Source: Marispirochaeta sp964554875
GTDB lineage: Bacteria; Spirochaetota; Spirochaetia; JC444; Marispirochaetaceae
Direction: 5' to 3'
DNA length: 64,000 bases
Assembly: GCA_964554875.1 (NCBI GenBank)
Contig: CAZKQJ010000024.1
Location: forward strand, 1 to 64,000
Below the pieces are notes generated by a model. It saw only the letters and a list, made by a program, of their open reading frames with translations. It searched no databases and had not been told where the DNA came from. Every line of letters begins with the position of its first letter. The stretch's first letter is position 1. Of the stretch, positions 1 through 9,082 are shown one piece after another. The position numbers were made by a program, and so were the translations under genes.

Positions 1-236
1 TTCTGATAGTAGGAATCGAATCCGCCGTATTCGGCCTCAATTTTTACGTTGGGATTCTTTGCCTCATAGGCTTCGATTGCAGCCAGAGTTGCCTTGTGCC
101 GGGTATCGCCGCCCCACCAGGAGAAGCGCAGGGTCACCTGACCGGAAGATCCGCCTGCAGAATCTCCCTGTCCTCCGGCAAAAACCAGACCTGCGGACAG
201 TACAAGAACCAGGGACAGTAAAAGAAGTTTTCTCAT
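1..236 (-). CDS. Sugar ABC transporter substrate-binding protein, N-terminal part only
   Basis: The gene starts at an ATG (236) six bases after an AGGAGG ribosome binding site and runs off the left edge, so only about 78 residues are visible. They show a Sec signal peptide (MRKLLLLSLVLVLSAGLVFA) followed by a Gly/Ser-rich linker. The start of a family 1 extracellular solute-binding domain comes next (VTLRFSWWGG, then IEAYEAKNPNVKIE). This protein would capture a sugar or oligosaccharide outside the membrane for an ABC importer. No lipobox cysteine is visible. It is divergent from a YesN/YesM-type two-component pair, which often controls such importers; that link is inference. Substrate unknown. 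Confidence 0.85.
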   Translation of the reverse strand, partial: MRKLLLLSLVLVLSAGLVFAGGQGDSAGGSSGQVTLRFSWWGGDTRHKATLAAIEAYEAKNPNVKIEAEYGGFDSYYQ

Positions 237-469
237 TTAATCCTCCTTAAGGATAAATAAAATTTAATACACAGGAATGGTACCATCCCCGGAGAGTACG
301 CATAAGAGCCAATGCTTGGGATTATGGTATTAAGAATTGTCACGCTGAACATGCGCTTACTCAAAAAAGACACTTTTCTTGAGAAAGGTTGCATATTTTA
401 AGATTATCAAACATGAACAGATTGCGGCCCTTTGAAAAGTGATGATAGTATATGCATCACGGTTGAGAG

Positions 470-1234
470 ATGTATACCCTGCTTATTGTCGACGACGAAT
501 ACGAGATACGAAACGGACTCAGCAACCTCTTTCCCTGGCATGAAACCGGCTTTGAAGTCCAGGCTGTGCGGGAAAACGGCCGGGAAGCCCTGGATTATAT
601 TGCTGAGAAGCCTGTGGACGCGGTTCTCTGCGACATCATGATGCCCGAAATGTCCGGCATCGAACTTGCCCGGAATCTCCGGGACCAGTACCCGCAGATA
701 AAAATCATTTTCTTGAGCGGATATAGAGATTTTGACTACGCCCGCAAGGCCCTCTCCATCGGAGTCAGGGATTACATAGTCAAACCCACAAAATACTCCG
801 AGCTCAGTCAGGTCTTCCTCAAATTAAAGGAAGAGCTTGATGAGGAACGGGCTATCTCCGAAGGCAGGGAAAATCATGAACAATTGCAGCATGGGAACAG
901 CCCGGAAGGCGGACTTCAGGAACGGATAATAGCAAAGGTCAGGGAATACCTGGAAACGAACTATCATGATGCCAGCCTGGAAAAAGCCGCCGACATAGTA
1001 CGCATGAATCCCCATTACCTGAGCAAGCTCTATAAGCAGATTACCGGGGAGAATTTTTCCGATTATCTCCTGACGGTAAAGATGGGAAAAGCGGCAGAAC
1101 TATTACTGGACATCGGCTACAGGACACATGAAATAAGCCATATGCTGGGATACAGTTCGCCTAAGAGTTTCTCCCGGGCCTTCAAGCAGCACTTTGGAAT
1201 GTGTCCCCGGGAATATCGGAATTCAGGGGCATAG
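470..1234 (+). CDS. YesN-type response regulator (REC + AraC DNA-binding domain)
   Basis: A 254-residue response regulator. Residues 1-120 form a receiver domain with the acidic pocket (D8, D9), phospho-acceptor D55 in the CDIMMPEMSG loop and conserved K105 in YIVKP. A short linker leads to a C-terminal AraC-type domain (about 155-252) with two helix-turn-helix units ending in the signature GYSSPKSFSRAFKQHFG and PREYR. The kinase gene begins 11 bases downstream, so the two form one operon. Regulators of this architecture usually activate sugar or oligosaccharide ABC importers; the divergent binding-protein gene at the window edge is the likely target (inference). Confidence 0.92.
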   Translation: MYTLLIVDDEYEIRNGLSNLFPWHETGFEVQAVRENGREALDYIAEKPVDAVLCDIMMPEMSGIELARNLRDQYPQIKIIFLSGYRDFDYARKALSIGVRDYIVKPTKYSELSQVFLKLKEELDEERAISEGRENHEQLQHGNSPEGGLQERIIAKVREYLETNYHDASLEKAADIVRMNPHYLSKLYKQITGENFSDYLLTVKMGKAAELLLDIGYRTHEISHMLGYSSPKSFSRAFKQHFGMCPREYRNSGA

Positions 1235-1244
1235 GGATTCTTCC

Positions 1245-2999
1245 ATGGTCGAACATAAGCAGTCGCGCTTTTTTTTACGAAATTTTGCCCTCTTTCTGGT
1301 TCCCCTTTTCGTTTCTCTCATGCTGCTGGGATCCATATCCATCGCCATAACACATAAATTCGTCCGGGAGGAGATAGACCGGAAGGATACCATCCTTCTT
1401 GGTCAGATCATGGCGGCCATAGAGGTTATGCTCAACGAGATGGATTCCCTTAATCTGAATTTCGGGACCAATCCGGAGATCAATTTCGGTCTTAAGCGCA
1501 TCCTCAGGAGCGATCCTTACAGCCTTAGCAACACTGAAATTGACAAGCTTGCCATGATCAGGAATTTTATCGATGCTCCGGCGAACTCCCGGCCCTATAT
1601 ACACTCCATATACGTATACATGAACAATGATTACGGTCGCTTTCTGACCACCACTGAAGGACTAACGTCCCTGGACAAATTCTTCGATACCCAGTGGTAC
1701 GTGCGCGCCCGGACCTATCAGGGAGAATCATTAATGTGGACCGAGGTTCGGAACATCCGCCAATACGCCTTTGAACGGGAATCGAAGAGAATCCTGAGCA
1801 TATACCGCAGGCTCTTCTCCTCTGGGGTAGCCCGGACGGACGGGGTGATTGTCCTCAACATTAACGCTGAATACATAGAAAACCTCCTGAGATCCCTGAA
1901 GATATATCAGGAACAGCAGATTCTGATAACCAACCAGGAGAACCGGCTGCTTTTCGGATCACCTCCGGCCGGTTACAATCCAGGCACCGCTAAAGAGGGA
2001 CCCGACAGCCCCTACACCGTGTCTCGTCTTAAATCACAACGTTACGGCTGGCATTATATCTCCATTGTTCCGACTGAGACTATTTACGACATTCCTTCCC
2101 GTCTGAGTCAGATAACCTTCGGCGTATTCATTTTCTCGGCTCTGATGGGGCTTGGCATAACATATGTTTTGACACGGCGTAATTACCGAAATATTCAGAA
2201 CATTATCTCCATAATCGATTCCGCGGAAAACGAACAGCCCCTTCCGTCCGGACCTTCACGGGTACATGACGAATACGGCTACATTGTCCAGAACCTGCTG
2301 AAGACCTTCATCGAGCGCAGTTACCTGAAGGTCCAGCTTTCAGAACGGATGTATCGAACCCGGACTATCGAACTCATGGCTCTGCAGTCCCAGATGAACC
2401 CCCACTTCCTTTTCAACACCCTGGAGACAATCAACTGGAAGGTCCTGGGCTTTACCGGGAAACCCAACGAAGCAAACGACATGATAACCAACCTCTCGGA
2501 TGTTCTGCAGTACTCCCTTCGGGGAGATCAGCGGGAGGTCTACCTGAAAGAGGAAATTGAAAGCACTAAAAGTTACATCGCCATACAGAAGGTACGCTAC
2601 AGGGACAAATTCGAGGTCCAGTGGGACTACGAGGACGAACTTCTGGAATGCGGAGTAATGAAACTCCTTTTGCAGCCCCTGCTGGAAAACGCCATCTACC
2701 ACGGAATCAAACCTATGAAAGGGTCCGCCAGGATTTTCATAACGATTTGCGGGACAGAAGAAAACATGGAGGTTCAGGTCCGGGACACCGGAAAAGGCAT
2801 ATCACCGGAAAAACTCGAGGAGATACGAACATCCTTTACAGAGGAACGGGAAGAAAAGGACCTCTCATACCATATTGGCCTTTACAACACCAACAAACGG
2901 TTAAAACTGCTGTACGGGGAAAACTACGGATTAAGCATCCACAGTGTTCAGGGCGAAGGGACAAGGGTCCTGGCCATCCTGCCCCGACGGTATATTTAA
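1245..2999 (+). CDS. YesM-type sensor histidine kinase
   Basis: A 584-residue membrane kinase, partner of the regulator just upstream. There is one membrane helix near residues 12-34, a large extracytoplasmic sensing region, and a second helix near 285-307. The His_kinase domain follows, with the SQMNPHFLFNTLE phosphorylation motif, then an HATPase domain with LLENAIYHGI (N box), VRDTGKGIS (G1 box) and IGLYNTNKRL. I chose ATG 1245, which lies after the regulator stop at 1234; an in-frame ATG at 1194 would overlap the regulator and add 17 unlikely residues. The 3' end overlaps the convergent sigma-54 activator gene by 4 bp. Confidence 0.92.
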   Translation: MVEHKQSRFFLRNFALFLVPLFVSLMLLGSISIAITHKFVREEIDRKDTILLGQIMAAIEVMLNEMDSLNLNFGTNPEINFGLKRILRSDPYSLSNTEIDKLAMIRNFIDAPANSRPYIHSIYVYMNNDYGRFLTTTEGLTSLDKFFDTQWYVRARTYQGESLMWTEVRNIRQYAFERESKRILSIYRRLFSSGVARTDGVIVLNINAEYIENLLRSLKIYQEQQILITNQENRLLFGSPPAGYNPGTAKEGPDSPYTVSRLKSQRYGWHYISIVPTETIYDIPSRLSQITFGVFIFSALMGLGITYVLTRRNYRNIQNIISIIDSAENEQPLPSGPSRVHDEYGYIVQNLLKTFIERSYLKVQLSERMYRTRTIELMALQSQMNPHFLFNTLETINWKVLGFTGKPNEANDMITNLSDVLQYSLRGDQREVYLKEEIESTKSYIAIQKVRYRDKFEVQWDYEDELLECGVMKLLLQPLLENAIYHGIKPMKGSARIFITICGTEENMEVQVRDTGKGISPEKLEEIRTSFTEEREEKDLSYHIGLYNTNKRLKLLYGENYGLSIHSVQGEGTRVLAILPRRYI

Positions 3000-4918
3000 G
3001 CCCCCTCCCCCCCCAGGGTCTTCAGTTTGCGCCAAAGGGTACTCCGGCTTATTCCAAGCGAGCGTGCGGCCTGGGAACAGTTACCCCCCGCAGCCTCGAG
3101 GGCGGCAAGGATCGCCTGTTTCTCCAGGTCTCTGAGTTCCTGGACGGAGTCATCCCTGAAAACAAGGGGGTCCGGACAGGCAGCTCCTTCCGGAGTCTCC
3201 GCTGAGAGCCCTTCGATATCGGAACACTCAATGGTATTTCCCTCGCACAGGGCGGAAAGACGTTCGCAGAGATTAGCCAGCTCCCGCACGTTACCCGGCC
3301 ATGAGTAGGACTCAAGCAGATCCATTGCCCGAGGATTCACCGTAACACCGGAAAGCCCCATCCGGCCGCGATAGAGGTTCAGATAGTGCTTCATGAGCAG
3401 GGGCACATCCTCCCGGCGCTGCCGTAAAGGAGGCACATTGATGCGCAGAACATCGAGGCGAAAAAGGATATCCTGCCGAAACTTTCCCTCCTTCGCCATG
3501 GCCCCGAGGTCCTTGTTGGTGGCGGCGATAATCCTTACATTGACGGGGATTACCCGGTCGTGACCTATGCGCATGATCTCCCGCTCCTGAAGCACCCTCA
3601 GCAGCTTTGCCTGCAGGGAAAGGGGTATCTCCCCTACCTCATCGAGAAAGATGGTCCCCTCGTGGGCAATTTCAAAGAGCCCGGCCTTTCCTCCCTTCAT
3701 GGCGCCGGTGAAAGCCCCTTCTGCATATCCGAAAAGCTCGCTTTCCAGAAGCTGCTCCGGCAGGGCCGCACAGTTTACCGCCACAAAGGGGCCCTGTGCC
3801 CGGGAGCTCATCCGGTGGATGCTGTGGGCAAAGAGCTCCTTTCCCGTACCCGTCTCTCCAAAAACCAGCACGTTTGCATCCACTTTGCTGAACTTCTCGG
3901 CAGTCCTGATTGCTGTTTTTATCCTGTCGCTTCGGCCGACAATATCCCGAAAGCCGTATTTTGCCGTATGTCCCTTGGTAAGTATTTTCTTGCGGATCTT
4001 GTTCTCGATTTCTACAATGCGGCTGACATTCTGGAGGGTCGCGACAGCACCTGTTACAGCATTGTCGATCCTGATGGGAACAAAGTTGGCCGCAACGTGG
4101 GAATCCCCCACAAGCTCAAGGGCCCCCAGATCCTCCTCTCCCCGCTCAAGTACCCGGGATATGGTATTCGACGGGAGTACGGTTTCTACCTGCCGACCGA
4201 GAATACTCCTCTGGAAACCGAGCATTCTGATGGCGGAGGTGTTTACCGCGGTAATGCGGCCGGACCTGTCTACCGCAAGGATACCCTCGTGGGTATAATC
4301 CATGATAATCTGAAAAAACTCGGCCCGTTCCCGTTCCTTCTCCTTGATCTCGCTGGTACGAATCGCCTCGTCAACCGCCTGTTTGATGGCATCCTCCCTG
4401 GATTTTACCCAGGTTGCGTTGATCCCCATCTGCAAAGCGAAATTATAGGTCATTAGACCGCCCACTATGGCTTCAGCACCCCGATCCACGGCATCGTGAA
4501 TATAATAGGAGGCGTCCTCCTCCTTCTCTACCCGGTAAACCATCACTTCGATATCCATGATGTTGTTCAGAACCGGAGATCCGTAGACCATGTTTACCGA
4601 GCCGATTACCGCGATTCGTCTGGCGCCGAAGCGTCGTTTACACTCGTCCAGGGCGCAGATTACGTCATATCCGGTAACCGGAATCTCCACTACGGTGATT
4701 TCCGGATGATACTCCCTGAGGGCGGCGCAGGTGATTCCCCGGGCAATGATGATGTCGCAGTCAAATTTCAGTTTCCTCACATCCTCGGTTCCGACTATAT
4801 GGGTGGTATCAAAACTGACGTCCCGGCGGCGTTCTTCCGCCAGGTACTTATGTACTGTTTCTTCCAGGTCGTAATAGGGAATGACAAAGGTAATCTTGAG
4901 CATAGGAAAGTGTATCAT
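2996..4918 (-). CDS. PrpR-type sigma-54-dependent activator
   Basis: A 640-residue enhancer-binding protein. Residues 6-190 are a PrpR_N-type sensory domain, about 200-310 a PAS domain, and about 320-560 the AAA+ sigma-54 interaction domain. Walker A is GETGTGKE (354-361), the sigma-54 contact loop GAFTGA is at 401-406 and Walker B is GTIFLDE (421-427). A Fis-type helix-turn-helix lies at 613-636. PrpR_N domains are known to bind small carboxylic acids or their metabolites. It is divergent from TRAP system 1, whose promoter matches the sigma-54 consensus, so that operon is the obvious target. ATG 4903 is an alternative start; neither has a clear ribosome binding site. Confidence 0.92.
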   Translation of the reverse strand: MIHFPMLKITFVIPYYDLEETVHKYLAEERRRDVSFDTTHIVGTEDVRKLKFDCDIIIARGITCAALREYHPEITVVEIPVTGYDVICALDECKRRFGARRIAVIGSVNMVYGSPVLNNIMDIEVMVYRVEKEEDASYYIHDAVDRGAEAIVGGLMTYNFALQMGINATWVKSREDAIKQAVDEAIRTSEIKEKERERAEFFQIIMDYTHEGILAVDRSGRITAVNTSAIRMLGFQRSILGRQVETVLPSNTISRVLERGEEDLGALELVGDSHVAANFVPIRIDNAVTGAVATLQNVSRIVEIENKIRKKILTKGHTAKYGFRDIVGRSDRIKTAIRTAEKFSKVDANVLVFGETGTGKELFAHSIHRMSSRAQGPFVAVNCAALPEQLLESELFGYAEGAFTGAMKGGKAGLFEIAHEGTIFLDEVGEIPLSLQAKLLRVLQEREIMRIGHDRVIPVNVRIIAATNKDLGAMAKEGKFRQDILFRLDVLRINVPPLRQRREDVPLLMKHYLNLYRGRMGLSGVTVNPRAMDLLESYSWPGNVRELANLCERLSALCEGNTIECSDIEGLSAETPEGAACPDPLVFRDDSVQELRDLEKQAILAALEAAGGNCSQAARSLGISRSTLWRKLKTLGGEGA

Positions 4919-4921
4919 GTT

Positions 4922-4938
4922 GACACAGGTGTTGCAAG
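4922..4938. promoter_or_regulatory. Candidate upstream activator site for the PrpR-type regulator
   Basis: An imperfect dyad (GACACaGGTGTTGC) lies about 110 bp upstream of the -24 element, at the usual distance for an enhancer site. A second TTGCATTGCA stretch occurs near 5013-5022. Assignment to the regulator rests on position only. Confidence 0.3.
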
Positions 4939-5046
4939 ATAAATCGTATCAGAATCAAACACAACACGGAAACAAAGGGAAACAGATAAAGGACAATAGC
5001 CACTCAAACCTTTGCATTGCAGTGACTTATAGTGTCTCCCAATTTC

Positions 5047-5063
5047 TTGGCACAGCTCTTGCA
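5047..5063 (+). promoter_or_regulatory. Sigma-54 (-24/-12) promoter of TRAP operon 1
   Basis: The sequence TTGGCAC-N5-TTGCA places GG (5049-5050) exactly 10 bases before GC (5061-5062), the invariant spacing of sigma-54 promoters. It lies 46 bases before the dctP start and downstream of the divergent gene for a GAFTGA-bearing activator. Confidence 0.88.
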
Positions 5064-5108
5064 ATATAACATATACCATTAACCATATCTTAATAAGGAG
5101 TGACAGTA

Positions 5109-6122
5109 ATGAAGAAAGCACTGGTTTTTATGGTTCTGTTGTTTGCGACTATGGGCATCGTATGGGCCGGCGGTGGACAGGAAGGGGGAGCAGCAGGCGC
5201 TGAAAAACCCGTTATACTGAGAATCGCCCACACCCACACAGAAGAAGGACTCTATTACAAGGGTTCAGAAAAGTTTAAGGAACTTGTCGAGGCCAACTCC
5301 AACGGCCGACTCGTCGTTGAACACTATCCCAACGGACAGCTCGGGGCGGACAAGGACATTCAGGAGAGCATTAAACTCGGGACCCTGGAACTGGGACTAT
5401 CCTCCTCTCCCGTTGTCTCCCTGAATGATTACTTCAAGCTGCTTGACGCGCCCTACCTTTTTGTAAGCCGCGAGCACGTCAGCAAAGCTCTGGACGGCGC
5501 ACTTGGCGAGAAGATGGCGAAACCCCTGGAAGACCAGAACATCAAACACCTGGGTTACTGGGAAAACGGTTTTCGGCAGATAACCAATAATGTCCGTCCC
5601 ATATACACCCCCTCCGACCTGGCCGGTATCAAACTCAGAACCCCTGAAAGCCCTGTTCGGATGAGCACCTTCAAGGCCTTCGGTGCCAACCCGGTGGCCA
5701 TGTCCTTTACTGAAGTTTTCGGTGCCCTTCAGCAGGGTATCATCGATGGACAGGAGAACCCCATGGCAACCATCTACCAGGCCTCCCTCCATGAAGTTCA
5801 GAAATACCTTTCCTTGAGCGGACACGTCTACTCTGCGGTACACCTGCTGATGAACAACAAGCTCTTCCAGTCCCTGCCCGCGGACCTGCAGAAGGTACTC
5901 GTGGACGCCGGAAAAGAGACCGCCCGCTACACCAGACAGCTTGGTGCCGAAGCCGACGCCAAACTTGCGGACGTAATGGCACAGGACGGAATCGAGGTCA
6001 ACGAAGCGGATGTCAAATCCTTCGTGGACCTTTCCAGACCTATCTGGCAGACCATCGCATCCGAAAACAAGTTCCAGGATGCAGGCAGCATAATGGACCA
6101 GATCGCGGCTCTGGCCGACTGA
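5109..6122 (+). CDS. dctP: TRAP transporter substrate-binding protein (system 1)
   Basis: A 337-residue DctP-family periplasmic receptor for a small carboxylate. A signal peptide ends at WAGGGQEGG. The mature protein carries the family landmarks: YPNGQLG, the LRTPESPV region with the conserved Arg that salt-bridges the substrate carboxylate, and FTEVFGALQQGIIDGQENP. I chose ATG 5109 (AAGGAG 8 bases upstream) rather than the in-frame GTG at 5100. It heads the operon dctP-dctQ-dctM-pdxA-like behind a sigma-54 promoter. A strong hairpin separates it from dctQ. The ligand cannot be read from sequence; the PdxA-like enzyme suggests a hydroxylated acid such as a tetronate (inference). Confidence 0.95.
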   Translation: MKKALVFMVLLFATMGIVWAGGGQEGGAAGAEKPVILRIAHTHTEEGLYYKGSEKFKELVEANSNGRLVVEHYPNGQLGADKDIQESIKLGTLELGLSSSPVVSLNDYFKLLDAPYLFVSREHVSKALDGALGEKMAKPLEDQNIKHLGYWENGFRQITNNVRPIYTPSDLAGIKLRTPESPVRMSTFKAFGANPVAMSFTEVFGALQQGIIDGQENPMATIYQASLHEVQKYLSLSGHVYSAVHLLMNNKLFQSLPADLQKVLVDAGKETARYTRQLGAEADAKLADVMAQDGIEVNEADVKSFVDLSRPIWQTIASENKFQDAGSIMDQIAALAD

Positions 6123-6145
6123 TCAGGGTTCCCTCGCGGAACACG

Positions 6146-6172
6146 GGCAGCCCCGCGGGGCTGCCTCTTTTT
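6146..6172 (+). terminator. Intra-operon hairpin between dctP and dctQ (system 1)
   Basis: A 9-bp GC-rich stem (GGCAGCCCC / GGGGCTGCC) is followed by a T-rich run. It looks like an intrinsic terminator, but the operon continues 40 bases later with dctQ. It probably lets the receptor be made in excess over the membrane subunits. Confidence 0.85.
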
Positions 6173-6208
6173 TACAAGCGACCTTACAAATCCTAAAAGG
6201 AGCACAGA

Positions 6209-6679
6209 ATGAAAGAGAAGCTTGACCGGCTTGTCGATTCCCTGATGGGGGTACTGGTACTCGGCATGACCGTTGTAGTTTCAATAGCTGTCTTTTACCG
6301 CTACGTACTCGACCATCCCCTCTCCTGGACCGAGGAGATAACCCGAATGTTCATCGTCTGGCTCTCCTTTCTGGGGGCCTATGCAGCCATGAGAGAGAAC
6401 AAGCATATCGGTTTCGACCTGCTGGTTGCCAAATTTTCTCCCAGGTTCAAAGCCCTGACCGACCTGGTGGGGCAGATCCTGATCGGAATTTTCCTGCTTG
6501 TCGTAACCTATCAGGGTTTTATTTTTTCCTACGAATTTCTCGGAGTAACCATGCCCTACACCGATATATCGATCGGCTGGTTCTATTACAGTGTTTTTCC
6601 GGTAACCGGGATCCTGATGGTAGCCCAGACAGTAATGTCCATCATCCAAAGCATGAAGAACTTCAAGGCGGCTGAATAA
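6209..6679 (+). CDS. dctQ: TRAP transporter small permease (system 1)
   Basis: A 156-residue DctQ-type membrane protein with four predicted helices. It carries the family signature FYRYVLDHPLSWTEEITR after helix 1 and AAMRENKHIGFDLL after helix 2. It partners DctM in the Na+- or H+-driven TRAP permease. Start ATG 6209 follows AAAAGGAG. dctM begins 13 bases after its stop. Confidence 0.93.
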   Translation: MKEKLDRLVDSLMGVLVLGMTVVVSIAVFYRYVLDHPLSWTEEITRMFIVWLSFLGAYAAMRENKHIGFDLLVAKFSPRFKALTDLVGQILIGIFLLVVTYQGFIFSYEFLGVTMPYTDISIGWFYYSVFPVTGILMVAQTVMSIIQSMKNFKAAE

Positions 6680-6692
6680 GGAGGATCCTGAA

Positions 6693-7976
6693 ATGTTAGT
6701 TGTGTTTATTTTCGGCCTGATGGGCCTGTTTATAATGCTGAATCTGCCGGTGGCCTTCGCCCTGGGGGTAACATCCCTGGCCTTTCTAACCTTTGCCACC
6801 AATGTTCCCCTTATCGTGGTTGTACAGCGCCTTCTGCTGGGGGTCGACAGTTTTACCCTGCTTGGGGTGCCCCTGTTCATCTTCGTGGGAATCATGATGA
6901 ACCGGACCAATCTTTCCCAGAAGATCGTCGACTTCGCCATGGCCCTGGTGGGACACATGAAAGGGGGACTTGCCATGGTCAATGTAGTGACCAGCATGTT
7001 CTTTGCAGGTATTTCCGGCACTTCCATGGCGGATACCGCAGCAGTCGGCGGGGTTATAATCCCCGCCATGATTGACAAGGGCTACAAGCCCTCCTTTACC
7101 GGTGCCGTTACCGCGGCTTCATCGACCATCGGCATCATCATCCCCCCCAGCGTCCCCATGATCCTCTACGGTGTTTTCGTAGGACTTTCGGTACCGACCC
7201 TGTTTATAGCCGGACTTCTTCCGGGAATCATGATCGGTGCAGCCATGTGCCTGGTATCCCTTATTATCTCCATCAAGGAGGGCTACGGCTCGGAGACAAA
7301 GTTCTCCCTGAAGACCCTGGCAAAGACCTTTGTAGAGAGCATTCCGGCCCTGATGCTTCCCCTTATCATTCTGGGTGGTATTATGGGGGGAGTTTTTACC
7401 ACCACCGAGGCAGCGGGTGCCGCAGCGACCTATATAATCCTGTACGGTCTTGTTACCAGGGAGCTGCCGCCGAAAAAGATTTTCGCCGCGGCCAAGGAGT
7501 CCGCCCTTCTTTCCGGTCAGGTCATGATCATCATTTCCGTGGCCAACCTGCTTGGCTGGGTTTTCGCCTACGCAAAGATTCCCCAGCTTCTGGTTAACCC
7601 TTTTCTGACTCTGACTACCAATCCCTACCTTTTCCTCTGGATCGTTGCGGGCATCCTGATTGTATCGGGAACCTTCCTGCACGGAACAGCCATGCTGGTT
7701 ATCGTTATTCCCCTCTTCCTCCCCATCGCGGCAAAACTGGGAATACATCCCTTTCACTTTGCCATGGTAGTGATGATGTGCTGGGGTATCGGGCAGCAGA
7801 CACCCCCGGTGGGATCGGCCCTCTATATTACCTGTACCCTGGCAAAGATCGACATGTGGACCCTGACCAAGGCCAACATGCCCTTTGTAGGGTCCCTTAT
7901 CGCCATCCTGGCCATGGTTATCCACCTTCCGGATTTCATGGTTTTCGCCATCCCCAGGGCACTGGGAATGTTATAA
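6693..7976 (+). CDS. dctM: TRAP transporter large permease (system 1)
   Basis: A 427-residue DctM-type protein with about a dozen hydrophobic helices. Family landmarks are FAGISGTSMADTAAVG, ASSTIGIIIPPSVPMILYG, FTTTEAAGAAA and GQQTPPVGSALY. It forms the ion-coupled transport channel with DctQ. GGAGG precedes the ATG at 6693. The PdxA-like gene follows 23 bases downstream in the same operon. Confidence 0.95.
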   Translation: MLVVFIFGLMGLFIMLNLPVAFALGVTSLAFLTFATNVPLIVVVQRLLLGVDSFTLLGVPLFIFVGIMMNRTNLSQKIVDFAMALVGHMKGGLAMVNVVTSMFFAGISGTSMADTAAVGGVIIPAMIDKGYKPSFTGAVTAASSTIGIIIPPSVPMILYGVFVGLSVPTLFIAGLLPGIMIGAAMCLVSLIISIKEGYGSETKFSLKTLAKTFVESIPALMLPLIILGGIMGGVFTTTEAAGAAATYIILYGLVTRELPPKKIFAAAKESALLSGQVMIIISVANLLGWVFAYAKIPQLLVNPFLTLTTNPYLFLWIVAGILIVSGTFLHGTAMLVIVIPLFLPIAAKLGIHPFHFAMVVMMCWGIGQQTPPVGSALYITCTLAKIDMWTLTKANMPFVGSLIAILAMVIHLPDFMVFAIPRALGML

Positions 7977-7999
7977 CCGAACAACGAAGGAGTTAAAGA

Positions 8000-9016
8000 A
8001 TGTCTTCCGACAAGAAAATCAGAATAGCTGTCACCCTCGGCGATGCCGCCGGCATAGGCCCGGAACTGACAGCCAGACTCCTGTCTGACCCAAGTGTCTT
8101 TGACGGGACAAGAATCGTCCTTATAGGAGACCAGCGGCAGTGGGAAGCGGGTATCTCCGTGGCCGGCGTGAAGGCGCCGGTCCCAAGAATCATAGAATCC
8201 CCGGAGCAGATCGACAGCACCTCAGGGGACTTCCTGCTGCTGGATTATCCGACCCTTGACCCTGCAACGGTGGAATACGGCAAGGTTGACGCCCGTGCGG
8301 GCAAAGCCGTGCTGGATACCCTGCTCTTTGCCATCAAGGTTATCCTGGAACAGAAACTCGACGGCTTCATTTTTGCTCCTTTGAATAAAGAGTCCATGCA
8401 TACGGGAGGTTCGCCCTACGGCAGTGAGCTCGAACTCTTCAAGGAGCATTTTCCTGATCATAAAGCCCTGGAGGAGATCAATATCCTGGATGAATCCTGG
8501 ACCATGCGGGTAACATCCCACGTTGGAATCAGGGATGTCGCCTCCATGATAAGCAAGGATAATGTGCTCGCAGCAATCCGTTTTGTCGACGCGGCCATGC
8601 GTGCCTACGGCAAGGAGAACCCCAGGCTCGCTGTGGCAGCCCTGAACCCCCACGGCGGCGAACACGGACTCTTCGGCGACGAAGAGGGACGGGCCATCGA
8701 ACCTGCGGTACAGGCGGCAAAGGCCGAAGGCATCAGTGCGGCGGGACCTTTCCCCTCCGACACGGTGTTTATCAAGCTCAGGGACGGTGTCTACAACGCG
8801 GTAATCGCCATGTACCACGACCAGTGCCAGATCGCCACCAAGCTTATGGGATTCCACCGGGGCGTCACCTACCACGCAGGCTTTCCGGTGCCCATTACCA
8901 CCCCGGCCCACGGGACCGCCTTCGATATCGCAGGTAAGGGAGTTGCCGACGTAGGAGCTACCCGGCATGCATTCAAGGTGGTTCGAAACATAACCCTCAA
9001 CGCGCGCAAAGCCTGA
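8000..9016 (+). CDS. PdxA-family (PdxA2-like) NAD-dependent phospho-hydroxyacid dehydrogenase
   Basis: A 338-residue PdxA-family protein. It shows GDAAGIGPE at the N-terminus, ALNPHGGEHGLFG in the middle, the metal-binding YHDQ and HGTAFDIAGKG near the C-terminus. Classic PdxA oxidises 4-phosphohydroxythreonine in vitamin B6 synthesis. The catabolic PdxA2 branch oxidises 4-phospho-threonate or -erythronate and is typically found beside TRAP systems. Being last in a sigma-54-controlled TRAP operon favours the catabolic role. The DUF1537-type kinase that would make its substrate is not in the window, so the exact reaction is open. Confidence 0.85.
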   Translation: MSSDKKIRIAVTLGDAAGIGPELTARLLSDPSVFDGTRIVLIGDQRQWEAGISVAGVKAPVPRIIESPEQIDSTSGDFLLLDYPTLDPATVEYGKVDARAGKAVLDTLLFAIKVILEQKLDGFIFAPLNKESMHTGGSPYGSELELFKEHFPDHKALEEINILDESWTMRVTSHVGIRDVASMISKDNVLAAIRFVDAAMRAYGKENPRLAVAALNPHGGEHGLFGDEEGRAIEPAVQAAKAEGISAAGPFPSDTVFIKLRDGVYNAVIAMYHDQCQIATKLMGFHRGVTYHAGFPVPITTPAHGTAFDIAGKGVADVGATRHAFKVVRNITLNARKA

Positions 9017-9082
9017 GGGCAACAGACAACAAGAAAACAGCAGAACAAAGCAGTCTGCCGGTTCTCCTGACCCGAACGAAAA

